Shown here one piece after another: positions 35,272-43,917 of a DNA stretch of 64,000 nucleotides (position 1 is its first letter; the number at the start of each line of letters is the position of its first letter). The notes beneath the pieces are model-generated. The model was not told where the DNA came from and made no database searches. It saw nothing but the letters and a program-made list of their open reading frames with translations. The DNA comes from Pectobacterium cacticida. GTDB taxonomy: Bacteria; Pseudomonadota; Gammaproteobacteria; Enterobacterales; Enterobacteriaceae. The translations under genes were made by a program, and so were the position numbers. The stretch lies in NCBI RefSeq assembly GCF_036885195.1, contig NZ_CP133656.1, positions 1,364,001 through 1,428,000 on the forward strand. Reading direction: 5' to 3'.

Positions 35272-37284
35272 ATGAGTAAAGTATTTACACTGCATTCCGA
35301 CTTTAAACCAGCGGGCGACCAGCCTGAAGCCATTCGTCGTTTAAAAGAAGGATTGGAAGACGGGTTAGCGCACCAAACGCTGCTTGGCGTGACGGGATCT
35401 GGCAAAACGTTTACCATCGCGAATGTGATTGCCGACCTTAATCGGCCGACCATGATGCTGGCGCCTAACAAAACGCTGGCGGCCCAATTGTATGGGGAAA
35501 TGAAGGCCTTTTTCCCCAACAATGCCGTCGAGTACTTCGTCTCGTACTACGACTATTATCAGCCGGAAGCCTATGTTCCGAGCTCCGACACCTTTATTGA
35601 GAAAGACGCCTCGGTTAACGAACACATCGAACAGATGCGTCTTTCCGCCACCAAAGCGCTATTGGAAAGGCGCGACGTGATCGTCGTGGCTTCCGTCTCG
35701 GCGATCTATGGTCTGGGCGATCCCGATCTCTATCTGAAAATGATGCTGCACCTGACGCAAGGGATGCTGATTGACCAGCGCGCGATTTTGCGACGTCTGG
35801 CCGAGTTGCAGTATTCCCGCAACGATCAGGCGTTTCAGCGTGGTACCTTCCGCGTACGCGGCGAAGTGATCGATATTTTCCCTGCGGAATCCGACGACGT
35901 CGCGCTGCGGGTTGAACTGTTTGATGAAGAAGTGGAACGGTTGTCGCTGTTTGACCCGCTGACGGGACACGTTCTCCAGACGGTGCCGCGCTATACCATC
36001 TATCCTAAAACGCACTACGTGACGCCGCGGGAGCGGATTTTACAGGCGATGGAAGAGATTAAAGTCGAATTGGCCGATCGCCGAAAAGTGTTACTGGCGA
36101 ATAATAAGCTGGTGGAGGAGCAGCGGCTGAGCCAGCGTACGCAGTTCGATCTGGAAATGATGAACGAACTGGGCTACTGCTCCGGCATTGAAAACTACTC
36201 GCGCTACCTGTCCGGGCGTGGCCCCGGTGAACCGCCACCGACCCTGTTTGACTATCTGCCTGCCGATGGACTGTTAGTCATCGATGAATCCCACGTCACC
36301 GTCCCGCAAATCGGCGGTATGTATCGCGGCGACCGCGCGCGCAAAGAGACGCTGGTCGAATATGGTTTCCGGCTCCCTTCGGCGCTGGATAACCGTCCGA
36401 TGAAATTTGAGGAATTCGAAGCGTTAGCGCCGCAAACGATCTATGTGTCCGCGACGCCGGGTAACTATGAGCTGGAAAAATCGGGTGGTGAAGTGATCGA
36501 TCAGGTTGTTCGCCCCACTGGATTACTCGATCCGATTATTGAAGTGCGGCCGGTGGCGACACAGGTTGACGACCTGCTTTCCGAGATTCGCCAGCGTGCC
36601 GCGATTAACGAACGCGTGCTGGTCACGACGTTGACCAAGCGCATGGCGGAAGACCTAACGGAATATCTGGAAGAGCACGGTGAGCGGGTACGCTATCTGC
36701 ACTCGGATATTGATACCGTTGAACGTGTGGAGATTATCCGTGATTTACGCCTTGGCGAGTTCGACGTGTTGGTGGGTATCAACCTGTTGCGTGAAGGGTT
36801 GGATATGCCAGAAGTGTCGCTGGTGGCGATTCTGGATGCCGATAAGGAAGGCTTTCTGCGTTCCGAGCGTTCGCTGATCCAAACCATTGGTCGTGCGGCG
36901 CGTAACCTGCGTGGTAAGGCGATTCTCTACGGTGACAAGATTACGCCATCCATGGCGAAAGCGATTGGCGAAACGGAACGCCGCCGTGAAAAGCAGCAGG
37001 CGTATAATACCGAACACGGGATTGTGCCGCAGGGGCTTAATAAGAAAATTTCCGATATTCTTCAATTGGGTCAGCCGACAAACAAAGGCAAGGGGCGTAC
37101 TAACCGTAAAGCGGCAGAACCCGCTGCTCGTTATGAACTGATGACGCCGAAGGCGCTGGAACTGAAAATCCGCGAGTTGGAAAGCAAAATGTTGGCACAC
37201 GCGCAGAACCTTGAATTTGAAGAGGCAGCCGCCTTACGCGACGAGGTGCAGGCACTACGCGCACAATTTATAGCGATATCCTAA
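35272..37284 (+). CDS. uvrB: Excinuclease ABC subunit B
   Basis: A 670-residue damage-verifying helicase of nucleotide excision repair that works with UvrA and UvrC. Walker A GVTGSGKT is near residue 39, the beta-hairpin region is YYDYYQPEAYVPSSDT, the DEAD-like box is DESH, and motif III is SATPG. The helicase C-terminal motifs LREGLDMPEVSLV and QTIGRAARN are present, and the C-terminal UVR domain (LEFEEAAALRDEVQALR) binds UvrC. Full length. It is SOS-regulated through the LexA box upstream and convergent with yvcK, only 38 bases away. Confidence 0.97.
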   Translation: MSKVFTLHSDFKPAGDQPEAIRRLKEGLEDGLAHQTLLGVTGSGKTFTIANVIADLNRPTMMLAPNKTLAAQLYGEMKAFFPNNAVEYFVSYYDYYQPEAYVPSSDTFIEKDASVNEHIEQMRLSATKALLERRDVIVVASVSAIYGLGDPDLYLKMMLHLTQGMLIDQRAILRRLAELQYSRNDQAFQRGTFRVRGEVIDIFPAESDDVALRVELFDEEVERLSLFDPLTGHVLQTVPRYTIYPKTHYVTPRERILQAMEEIKVELADRRKVLLANNKLVEEQRLSQRTQFDLEMMNELGYCSGIENYSRYLSGRGPGEPPPTLFDYLPADGLLVIDESHVTVPQIGGMYRGDRARKETLVEYGFRLPSALDNRPMKFEEFEALAPQTIYVSATPGNYELEKSGGEVIDQVVRPTGLLDPIIEVRPVATQVDDLLSEIRQRAAINERVLVTTLTKRMAEDLTEYLEEHGERVRYLHSDIDTVERVEIIRDLRLGEFDVLVGINLLREGLDMPEVSLVAILDADKEGFLRSERSLIQTIGRAARNLRGKAILYGDKITPSMAKAIGETERRREKQQAYNTEHGIVPQGLNKKISDILQLGQPTNKGKGRTNRKAAEPAARYELMTPKALELKIRELESKMLAHAQNLEFEEAAALRDEVQALRAQFIAIS

Positions 37285-37322
37285 CGATGCCAGCGTTCAC
37301 TGGGGGGCAGAAATAGCCGTTT

Positions 37323-38258
37323 TCACCGAGTAGGGGTTAAGCAGGGTTTAGCATCCAGCATCAGTAGCGCGCGATCGATAGCCTGGCGCAGTAGCCCACG
37401 GTCATGGTGGTGAGGCACATCGGCGGCGGCCAGCGCTTGTTGCACGATCAGGCGATCGCCGATCTGACTGACATCGACTGTCGGACCGACGATTGCCGCA
37501 TCGACCAAACGTTTCCCTATTTTGCGTTCTATCCAGCGCAATTTCTTCGCCGGCGTCAGTTGCGCGGCGGGGTTACTTAATTCACTTCCCAGATTGTCGA
37601 TGTAGATCATAGGTGCTGCTGTGTTACACAGGGCGCTAGTGAGATCTTCCAATAACATGAGCGGCATTATGCTGGTAAGAAAGCTGCCGGGGCCAATCAA
37701 AATCAGATCGGCTGCGGCGATGGCATCAATCGCTTCGTGCGTAGCCTGCACCGTTGGGTATAGCAGCAAATCTTGCGGTAACACTGCCAATTGATCGATC
37801 TCGACTTCGCCATAAACGGGGTTACCCTGTTCATCAATCGCCATCAAATCGACCGGATGCTCGGACATCGGAATCAATAAGGCATCGACTTTGAGCAGGT
37901 TGCGAATCAGATTGATGGCTTCCAGCGGCCGCACGCTTAGGTGATCCAGTGCTTTCAGCATCAGATTCCCCAGATTGTGTCCGGCAAGTTCACCGTTACC
38001 GCTAAACCGGTACTCAAACATCGCAGATGCCACGCTGGGCGTGGTGATCAGTTGGTTCAGGCAGTTGCGGGTATCGCCCCAGGCAATACCGCCTTCGGAA
38101 CGACGGATACGGCCAGTCGAACCGCCGTTATCGGTTGTCGTGACAATGCCGGTTAGCCGTGAACCTAGGGAAGAGAGCGAAGACATCACACGGCCTAAAC
38201 CGTGCCCGCCTCCCAGTGCGACAACCCTGTCGAGGTCGGCCAACGTGCGATTGTGCAT
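37323..38258 (-). CDS. ybhK: YvcK/YbhK family gluconeogenesis factor-like protein
   Basis: A 311-residue cytoplasmic protein of the YvcK/CofD-like superfamily. GGGHGLGRVMSSL and TTTDNGGSTGRIRRSEGGIAWGDTRNCLN mark the nucleotide-sugar binding start, and DLILIGPGSFLTSIMPLML is the second conserved part. In Bacillus the homologue binds UDP-sugars and is needed on gluconeogenic carbon. Its place between uvrB and moaA is the same as in E. coli. Confidence 0.93.
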   Translation of the reverse strand: MHNRTLADLDRVVALGGGHGLGRVMSSLSSLGSRLTGIVTTTDNGGSTGRIRRSEGGIAWGDTRNCLNQLITTPSVASAMFEYRFSGNGELAGHNLGNLMLKALDHLSVRPLEAINLIRNLLKVDALLIPMSEHPVDLMAIDEQGNPVYGEVEIDQLAVLPQDLLLYPTVQATHEAIDAIAAADLILIGPGSFLTSIMPLMLLEDLTSALCNTAAPMIYIDNLGSELSNPAAQLTPAKKLRWIERKIGKRLVDAAIVGPTVDVSQIGDRLIVQQALAAADVPHHHDRGLLRQAIDRALLMLDAKPCLTPTR

Positions 38259-38550
38259 AGAAAACCTTATGAATAAAGCGTAGTAAAATAGTAACTAATG
38301 ATTAGCGGCGTTACGGTAGCCGATTTCACGGTAAAAGGCGAAAAATCCTTACACAGGCATGACCTGAAACAACTTCTGCTGCACATTTTCCCGTATGCTG
38401 TGCACCATAACGTATTGAAAATTCGTTATATATTTCTTTACATATCGATTTTGAAAGTGGTTGGCTGTGCATTTTCGCAGTAAACTATCCGACACAATCA
38501 CGGTTCTTTCTCGGCTATTAGGTCGTTGTTTGACGGATAACCGATAGGAA
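38259..38550. other. ybhK/moaA divergent spacer
   Basis: The promoters for ybhK (minus) and the riboswitch-moaABCDE transcript (plus) must lie here. The sequence is AT-rich around 38400-38460. No regulator site could be named with confidence. Confidence 0.4.
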
Positions 38551-38645
38551 TCAAACTCCTAGCCTTGGTGCCTAAGTGATGCGCGTCGTGCGCGTGATAC
38601 GGTGCCCTGGCCGTGACCTTCGCGGTCACCAGGGTGCGAGGTAGA
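38551..38645 (+). promoter_or_regulatory. Moco (molybdenum cofactor) riboswitch upstream of moaA
   Basis: The leader before moaA has the conserved-looking segments ACTCCTAGCC, GGTGCCTAAGTGATGCGCG and GTGATACGGTGCCCTGG. A strong paired element (CCCTGG/CCAGGG extended by GTGACC/GGTCAC around TTCGC, 38605-38634) follows, ending next to GAGG at 38638. Moco RNA motifs stand before moaA in E. coli and relatives and reduce expression when the cofactor is abundant. The proximity of the hairpin to the GAGG suggests translational control. Boundaries are approximate. Confidence 0.75.
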
Positions 38646-38679
38646 AATGCCTGCATCTCCCGTATTTGGAAAGGTGTTT

Positions 38680-39669
38680 ATGGTGAGTCAACTGACCGAT
38701 GCGTTTGCGCGCAAGTTCTACTATTTGCGTCTGTCTATCACAGACGTCTGCAATTTTCGCTGTACCTATTGTCTGCCGAATGGCTATCAGGCCAATGGCA
38801 CCAATCCGCATTGTTTTTTGTCACTCGATGAGATTCGTCGCGTCAGCCGCGCTTTTGCCGAACTGGGGACGGAAAAAGTCCGTCTCACCGGCGGTGAACC
38901 GTCTTTGCGGCGTGACTTTGTCGATATTATCGCTGCCATCCGTGAAAATCCGGCGATTCGTACGCTGGCGGTAACCACTAACGGCTACCGTTTGGCTCGC
39001 GACGTTGCTCAATGGCGAGAAGCAGGGCTAACGGCGCTGAATGTGAGCGTGGACAGTCTGGATGCGCGTCAGTTTCATGCAATTACCGGGCAGGATAAAT
39101 TCCGCCAGGTGATGGACGGCATCGACGCCGCATTTGACTGTGGCTTTGCCAAGGTCAAAGTCAACACGGTGTTAATGCGTGATGTGAACGCGGGCAGCCT
39201 GCAAACCTTTCTCGACTGGATTAAACACCGCCCGATTCAACTACGTTTTATCGAGCTGATGGAAACGGGAGAGGGAAGAGAGCTGTTTCGTCGCCGCCAC
39301 GTTTCGGGTGATGTGATCCGTCAACAACTGGTGCAGCAAGGGTGGCTACAGCAGCAACGCGGCCGCAGCGACGGCCCGGCACAGGTTTTCCGCCATCCTG
39401 ATTATCAAGGTGAAATCGGGCTGATTATGCCGTATGAGAAAGATTTCTGCCTGAGTTGCAACCGCCTGCGTGTGTCTGCTATTGGTAACCTGCATCTGTG
39501 TCTCTTTGGCGAACAGGGTATTCCACTACGCGATTTACTGGGCGACGATCGTCATCTTGACGATTTGAAGATGCGTATCTCGGGCGGGCTGTCGGCGAAG
39601 AAGCAGACCCACTTCCTGCATGAAGGGAATAGCGGCATGACGCAAAACCTGTCATTTATCGGCGGTTAA
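38680..39669 (+). CDS. moaA: GTP 3',8-cyclase MoaA
   Basis: A 329-residue radical-SAM enzyme for the first step of molybdopterin synthesis (GTP to 3',8-cyclo-dihydro-GTP). It has the N-terminal cluster CNFRCTYCLPNG, RLTGGEPSLRRDF, TTNGYRL, the C-terminal cluster CLSCNRLRVS and the family-end Gly-Gly. ATG 38680 matches E. coli MoaA (329 residues) and has AAAGG five bases upstream. ATG 38647, beside the riboswitch GAGG, is in frame and also has a good ribosome site, so two starts are possible. It is first in moaABCDE. Confidence 0.95.
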   Translation: MVSQLTDAFARKFYYLRLSITDVCNFRCTYCLPNGYQANGTNPHCFLSLDEIRRVSRAFAELGTEKVRLTGGEPSLRRDFVDIIAAIRENPAIRTLAVTTNGYRLARDVAQWREAGLTALNVSVDSLDARQFHAITGQDKFRQVMDGIDAAFDCGFAKVKVNTVLMRDVNAGSLQTFLDWIKHRPIQLRFIELMETGEGRELFRRRHVSGDVIRQQLVQQGWLQQQRGRSDGPAQVFRHPDYQGEIGLIMPYEKDFCLSCNRLRVSAIGNLHLCLFGEQGIPLRDLLGDDRHLDDLKMRISGGLSAKKQTHFLHEGNSGMTQNLSFIGG

Positions 39670-39703
39670 TCCGCGACATCACTGATTATTAAAGGAGCCT
39701 GGT

Positions 39704-40222
39704 ATGAGCAAAGCCAGTAGCGAATTTGTTTCTCTCAACCTTGCGGTACTCACCGTTTCCGATCGCCGGACGGCGGAAGATGACACCTCCGGCGACTATC
39801 TGCGCGAAGCTGCGCAGTCAGCGGGCCATTGCATCGTCGATAGCGCCATTGTGAAAGAGAACCTGTACCAGATTCGGGCACAGATCTCGGCGTGGATTGC
39901 CAGCGACAAGGTGCAGGGCATTCTGATTAATGGCGGAACAGGCTTTACCGCCGGGGATGTGGTGCCGGAAGCCATCGGCGTTTTGTTCGATCGGGAAATT
40001 GAAGGTTTCGGCGAACTGTTCCGCATGGTGTCGTATGAAGATATTGGCACGGCGACGCTACAATCGCGTGCATTGGCCGGTTTGGCGAATCAGACGGTGA
40101 TTTTCGCCATGCCGGGTTCGACACGCGCCTGTCGCACCGCCTGGGAACGCATCATTCAGGAACAGCTGGATGCGCGCCAGAAACCGTGCAATTTCTATCC
40201 ACACGTGAAAAAAACGTCTTAA
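39704..40222 (+). CDS. moaB: Molybdenum cofactor biosynthesis protein MoaB
   Basis: A 172-residue protein of the MoaB/Mog fold (LAVLTVSDRRTAEDDTSGDYL, INGGTGFTAGDVVPEAI, FAMPGSTRACRTAWERII). In most bacteria such proteins adenylate molybdopterin. E. coli MoaB appears to have little activity and its role is unsettled. A ribosome site AAAGGAG precedes ATG. It is second in the moa operon. Confidence 0.95.
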   Translation: MSKASSEFVSLNLAVLTVSDRRTAEDDTSGDYLREAAQSAGHCIVDSAIVKENLYQIRAQISAWIASDKVQGILINGGTGFTAGDVVPEAIGVLFDREIEGFGELFRMVSYEDIGTATLQSRALAGLANQTVIFAMPGSTRACRTAWERIIQEQLDARQKPCNFYPHVKKTS

Positions 40223-40240
40223 CGGTAAGCATTGTTCATT

Positions 40241-40735
40241 ATGCCATCATCTAAGCCACAATTGACCCACATTAACGCCGCTGGCGAAGCCGCCATGGTG
40301 GATGTTTCCGCCAAAGCGGAAACCGTGCGCGAAGCCCGCGCGGAAGCCTTCGTTGAAATGGCGCCGCAGACGCTGGCAATGATTATTGCCGGCAGTCATC
40401 ACAAAGGTGATGTGTTCGCCACCGCACGTATCGCCGGCATTCAGGCTGCGAAACGCACCTGGGAGCTGATTCCGCTCTGTCACCCGCTGCTGCTGAGCAA
40501 GGTGGCGGTCGAGCTGGAAGCGCAGCCGGAACACCATCGGGTACGCATTGAATCGGTATGCCGTCTGACGGGCAAAACCGGCGTAGAAATGGAAGCGCTG
40601 ACGGCAGCTTCCGTCGCGGCGCTGACCATCTATGATATGTGCAAGGCCGTGCAGAAGGATATGGTCATTGGTCCGGTGCGCCTGCTGGCGAAGAGCGGCG
40701 GCAAATCCGGTGATTTTACGGCGGAGGGAGCATGA
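40241..40735 (+). CDS. moaC: Cyclic pyranopterin monophosphate synthase MoaC
   Basis: A 164-residue enzyme that rearranges the MoaA product to cyclic pyranopterin monophosphate. Motifs: MVDVSAKAETVREARAEA, KRTWELIPLCHPLLL, GKTGVEMEALTAASVAALTIYDMCKAVQKDM (key Asp and Lys in YDMCKAVQK). The start at ATG 40241 (MPSSKPQLTHINAAGEA) is preferred to a TTG three codons upstream. It overlaps moaD by four bases. Confidence 0.96.
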   Translation: MPSSKPQLTHINAAGEAAMVDVSAKAETVREARAEAFVEMAPQTLAMIIAGSHHKGDVFATARIAGIQAAKRTWELIPLCHPLLLSKVAVELEAQPEHHRVRIESVCRLTGKTGVEMEALTAASVAALTIYDMCKAVQKDMVIGPVRLLAKSGGKSGDFTAEGA

Positions 40736-40977
40736 TTAAGGTGCTGTTTTTTGCACAAGTTCGTGAACTGATCGAGACAGACAACCTGTCGCTGCCTGCT
40801 GAGTATGCCACCGTAGAGGATGTGCGCCAGGCGCTGTGCCAGCGTGGCGCGCGCTGGGCGCTGGCGCTGGAATCGGGCAAGCTGCTGGCGGCGGTTAATC
40901 AGACGCTGGTTGAGCTGACTCACCCACTACAGGACGGTGATGAAGTGGCGTTTTTTCCACCGGTGACAGGGGGCTGA
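40732..40977 (+). CDS. moaD: Molybdopterin synthase small subunit MoaD
   Basis: An 81-residue ubiquitin-like sulfur carrier ending in the required Gly-Gly (FFPPVTGG). It is activated by MoeB (14.4 kb) and donates sulfur within the MoaD2-MoaE2 complex. It starts within the moaC stop (ATGA) and ends two bases before moaE. Confidence 0.96.
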   Translation: MIKVLFFAQVRELIETDNLSLPAEYATVEDVRQALCQRGARWALALESGKLLAAVNQTLVELTHPLQDGDEVAFFPPVTGG

Positions 40978-40979
40978 TC

Positions 40980-41432
40980 GTGGCAGAAACGCGGATTCGG
41001 GTAGGTGAAGAGAACTTCAAGGTAGGGGATGAATATCAGTGGCTGGCGCAGTGTGATGAAGATGGCGCGGTGGTGACGTTCACGGGTAAGGTGCGTAATC
41101 ACAACCTGGCGCAAGACGTCAGCGTGTTGACGCTGGAACATTACCCCGGTATGACGGAAAAAGCGCTGGCGGAGATTGTCGATCTGGCTCGCGCGCGCTG
41201 GGAACTGCCACGCGTGAGCGTGATTCATCGGGTGGGCGCACTCTATCCGGGGGATGAAATTGTGTTCGTTGGCGTCAGTGCCGCCCATCGCAGCGCGGCG
41301 TTTGATGCCGCCCAATTTATTATGGATTACCTGAAAACCCGTGCGCCATTCTGGAAGCGCGAAGCGACGCCGGAAGGCGAACGCTGGGTGGAATCACGCG
41401 ACAGTGATAAACAAGCGGCGCAGCGCTGGTAG
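40980..41432 (+). CDS. moaE: Molybdopterin synthase catalytic subunit MoaE
   Basis: A 150-residue subunit that converts cyclic pyranopterin monophosphate to molybdopterin using MoaD thiocarboxylate. It has VRNHNLAQDVSVLTLEHYPGMTEKAL, HRVGALYPGDEIVFVGVSAAHR and the lysines in DYLKTRAPFWKRE. The start codon is read as GTG at 40980, two bases after moaD. It is last in moaABCDE. Confidence 0.95.
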   Translation: MAETRIRVGEENFKVGDEYQWLAQCDEDGAVVTFTGKVRNHNLAQDVSVLTLEHYPGMTEKALAEIVDLARARWELPRVSVIHRVGALYPGDEIVFVGVSAAHRSAAFDAAQFIMDYLKTRAPFWKREATPEGERWVESRDSDKQAAQRW

Positions 41433-41544
41433 CCGATTTCTGTGTTAGGATAAAAGGACGGCGGGGAGAAAACAGACAGTCTCGCTCCCTACCACGAGGC
41501 GGTTCACGCCGCGTTAATCAGATAACTTATGCAAAGGTAACATC

Positions 41545-42252
41545 ATGGACAGATATCCACGCTCGGACTCTATTGTTGAGCGCTCGCAGTCAGGTCTTCA
41601 GGTTTATATGGCGCAAGTCTATGGCTGGATGACCTGTGGCCTGCTGCTGACCGCGTTCGTGTCCTGGTACGCGGCGAATACGCCTGCTGTACTGAATTTT
41701 GTTTTCTCCAGCCAGATCACCTTCTTTGGCCTGATCATTGCCCAACTGGGGCTGGTCTTTGTGATTTCCGGCATGGTACAGCGCCTGAGCGGTGCAGTCG
41801 CCACGTCGCTGTTTATGCTCTATTCCGCACTGACGGGGCTGACGCTTTCCAGTATTTTTATCCTGTATTCCGGTGAATCTATCGCCAGTACCTTTGTCAT
41901 TACGGCGGGGATGTTCGGCGCGATGAGCCTGTACGGCTATACCACGAAGCGTGATTTGAGCGGCTTCGGCAGTCTGTTGTTTATGGGGGTCATCGGGATT
42001 GTGCTGGCGTCGCTGGTGAACCTGTGGCTGAAGAGTGAAGCGCTGATGTGGGCAGTGACCTATATTGGCGTGGTGGTGTTTGTCGGTCTGACCGCCTATG
42101 ACACCCAGAAGCTGAAAAACATCGGCGAGCAACTGTCCGTTGATGATAAAGACAGCTTCCGCAAATACGCCATTGTGGGCGCGTTGACGTTGTACCTCGA
42201 CTTCATCAACCTGTTCCTGATGCTGCTGCGCATTTTTGGTAACCGTCGTTAA
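41545..42252 (+). CDS. ybhL: Bax inhibitor-1/YccA family membrane protein YbhL
   Basis: A 235-residue inner-membrane protein with seven hydrophobic segments. Family features: VYGWMTCGLLLTAFVSWYAA at the start and YDTQKLKNIGEQL followed by ALTLYLDFINLFLMLLRIFG at the end. These carry the Asp residues that form the pH-sensing latch in BI-1 family channels. The physiological role in bacteria is poorly known. A ribosome site AAAGGTAA precedes ATG. It follows the moa operon as in E. coli and ends at a strong hairpin. Confidence 0.93.
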   Translation: MDRYPRSDSIVERSQSGLQVYMAQVYGWMTCGLLLTAFVSWYAANTPAVLNFVFSSQITFFGLIIAQLGLVFVISGMVQRLSGAVATSLFMLYSALTGLTLSSIFILYSGESIASTFVITAGMFGAMSLYGYTTKRDLSGFGSLLFMGVIGIVLASLVNLWLKSEALMWAVTYIGVVVFVGLTAYDTQKLKNIGEQLSVDDKDSFRKYAIVGALTLYLDFINLFLMLLRIFGNRR

Positions 42253-42266
42253 CTTGTCCTTCATTA

Positions 42267-42300
42267 TATACCCGAAATAGAAGACGCTATTTCGGGTATA
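42267..42300 (+). terminator. Hairpin after ybhL
   Basis: A perfect 14-bp stem TATACCCGAAATAG/CTATTTCGGGTATA with a six-base loop, 14 bases beyond the ybhL stop. The T-tract is poor but the position fits a terminator. Confidence 0.7.
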
Positions 42301-42340
42301 TCGTTAAATAAGTGCCATTATGGGCGCAGGTTAACAAGGG

Positions 42341-42490
42341 CTATTTGATACTTGCCCATTTTTTCTCCAACGCATCGATTTCCATAACGCCTTGTTGGCT
42401 ACTTCCATCTAAAATGGACATGGTTGATAAATTGGCAACGTTAACCAGATTCGGCGTAGTTTGATTGGCGTTAACCGTTTGGTAGGGAGT
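42341..42490 (-). pseudogene. 3' remnant of an unidentified gene
   Basis: On the minus strand an open stretch of about 50 codons ends in ILDGSSQQGVMEIDALEKK, then WASIK and TAG (42341). It has no proper start: the frame is closed by a TAA further upstream, and the only ATG is about 26 codons from the end. The amphipathic, gene-like tail suggests the C-terminus of a lost gene at the left edge of Hcp module 2. The family was not recognised. Confidence 0.35.
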
Positions 42491-42759
42491 GCATAGAACA
42501 AAAAGTATAATACATTGATATTAAAATACATTATTCACCTACGCCCGCTGTAACTATACGCATTTCTATACACATTCACTCTCACTTGAATTTTACCAAC
42601 ATCAAAAAGTTGATTTTGGTGTGAAGCGTAAAAACGTAGAAAATAGCATTTATTAATAGGTATAAAAATTGACTGATGACTCTGCTCAGCAACACTAAAA
42701 GTCTATCTCAATAGGATTTATCATTAATAAATAATAAGCACAAATGATGGGGGAACATC

Positions 42760-42846
42760 GTGGATAATAAATGGCAGATCAGTGACGAGCTCTGGGAAAA
42801 AACGGCTCATCTTATCCCAGAACACAAAACTCATCACCCACTGGGG
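42760..42846 (+). pseudogene. Truncated IS5-family transposase
   Basis: GTG 42760 opens a frame reading MDNKWQISDELWEKTAHLIP and then EHKTHHPLGTH, the N-terminus of IS5-type transposases of the DUF4096 type. The homology stops after 29 codons, and the frame soon ends in unrelated sequence at the 28-bp repeat. The rest of the element is gone, which marks a recombination border beside Hcp module 2. Confidence 0.8.
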
Positions 42847-42851
42847 ACACA

Positions 42852-42879
42852 CGGTAAGTGTCAAGATAGTTGTCACCCT
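42852..42879 (+). repeat. 28-bp direct repeat, left copy flanking Hcp module 2
   Basis: Identical to the copy at 45298-45325 in 24 of 28 positions, in the same orientation. Core: TGTCAAGATA followed by TGTC. It begins exactly where the transposase remnant loses homology. Confidence 0.75.
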
Positions 42880-43024
42880 TGATTAATTCAAACAAACCAT
42901 TTGAAATCATACATATTGCACAATAGTTACTATTGACTCATTGACTAAAAAATGCAGAAATTACTTCTCCCATAAGGAAAAGGATTTATGGGAGAGGATT
43001 ATGGACAACATTAAGGAATAAGTA

Positions 43025-43504
43025 ATGGCAAATTTGATCTATCTAAAGCTCACAGGCATCAAGCAAGGTCTTATCTCTGCGGGCTGTTCAAGTGCAGACT
43101 CGATTGGTAACAAATTTCAGGCTTCTCATGAAGATGAGATTTTTGTTTATGAGTTAATGAACAGAGTCACCCGACAAGATAATGTTGCACTCAACCCCGT
43201 AGAAATCAGAAAACCGATAGATAAAGCCACCCCACTTATTGCCCAGGCATTAGGCGATAACGAAAAACTAACCTGTGAATTCCTATTTTACAGAACCTCT
43301 CAAGCGGGTGGTAATGAACTCTATTTTAAAATGGTGCTGAGAGACGCTATTATCAACGACATTCAATTTTTCTATCCTAACTCATTGACACATAATGAAA
43401 CCCAGCCACAGGAAAGTGTTTCGTTCAAATTTTCATCAATCGAATGGGAGCATGTGGTAGCAAGAACCAGTTCTTTCCTCCTATGGACGGATTCGACTTA
43501 CTAA
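43025..43504 (+). CDS. Hcp family type VI secretion tube/effector protein (module 2)
   Basis: A 159-residue paralogue of the Hcp at 32222, equal in length: MANLIYLKLTGIKQGLISAG, HEDEIFVYEL, IRKPIDKATPLIAQALG, YPNSLTHNE, SFKFSSIEWEH. Differences concentrate in residues 22-34, 55-60 and 103-120. The ribosome site AAGGAATAAGTA resembles that of the first copy (AAGGAATGTATC), suggesting a shared origin of the promoter-proximal region. No VgrG or core T6SS genes are near. It is followed by two small membrane proteins and faces a DUF4225-like gene. Confidence 0.93.
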   Translation: MANLIYLKLTGIKQGLISAGCSSADSIGNKFQASHEDEIFVYELMNRVTRQDNVALNPVEIRKPIDKATPLIAQALGDNEKLTCEFLFYRTSQAGGNELYFKMVLRDAIINDIQFFYPNSLTHNETQPQESVSFKFSSIEWEHVVARTSSFLLWTDSTY

Positions 43505-43575
43505 ATAAAGAGCCGATGGGCGATAGTGCCAAAATGTCTCTACGCCCTATCAAACGAGATAAAACGAGATAAAAA

Positions 43576-43917
43576 ATGAATGATCAGGAAATGGAAAAAG
43601 AACTTCTAGGAAATGGGTTTACACAAAACGATATTGCCAAAATGAGAAAAATAATTTCTCGCAGTGGGGATGGTGAAGAAACATTGATGACATTAATAAA
43701 TTCTTTAAAAAAAACATTTTACAATGAGTGTATTATATCATTTACACTGATTTCTGCATTTTTCATCAACGTTATATTTAATATTTCAGGTGATATAGTT
43801 GAAATATTAATTCATTTACTTTTTACAGGATTCTTCATTTCTCTTGCATGTTATTTTGGGCCAGTAGATTTAGCGTACAAATCATATTCCTATCTAAAGA
43901 GAAAAAACCATGAATGA
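43576..43917 (+). CDS. Putative membrane immunity protein (module 2, copy 1)
   Basis: A 113-residue protein with a polar N-terminal helical part (MNDQEMEKELLGNGFTQNDI, residues 1-45) and two transmembrane helices (about 50-72 and 78-100), ending SYSYLKRKNHE. It overlaps the next gene by eight bases and is its paralogue. A two-helix inner-membrane protein next to a membrane-active toxin candidate suggests immunity (inference). Low GC compared with flanking housekeeping genes. No known family was recognised. Confidence 0.72.
   Translation: MNDQEMEKELLGNGFTQNDIAKMRKIISRSGDGEETLMTLINSLKKTFYNECIISFTLISAFFINVIFNISGDIVEILIHLLFTGFFISLACYFGPVDLAYKSYSYLKRKNHE

Noticed and set aside
35088..35279. Small gene just upstream of uvrB
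   Set aside because: The 63-codon frame has no ribosome site, overlaps the uvrB start and lies in the SOS-regulated leader. No family features are seen.
41590..42264. Long minus-strand open frame opposite ybhL (224 codons)
   Set aside because: It mirrors ybhL codon by codon, is unusually His/Gln/Arg-rich, has no ribosome site, and no family is recognisable. It is an antisense shadow.
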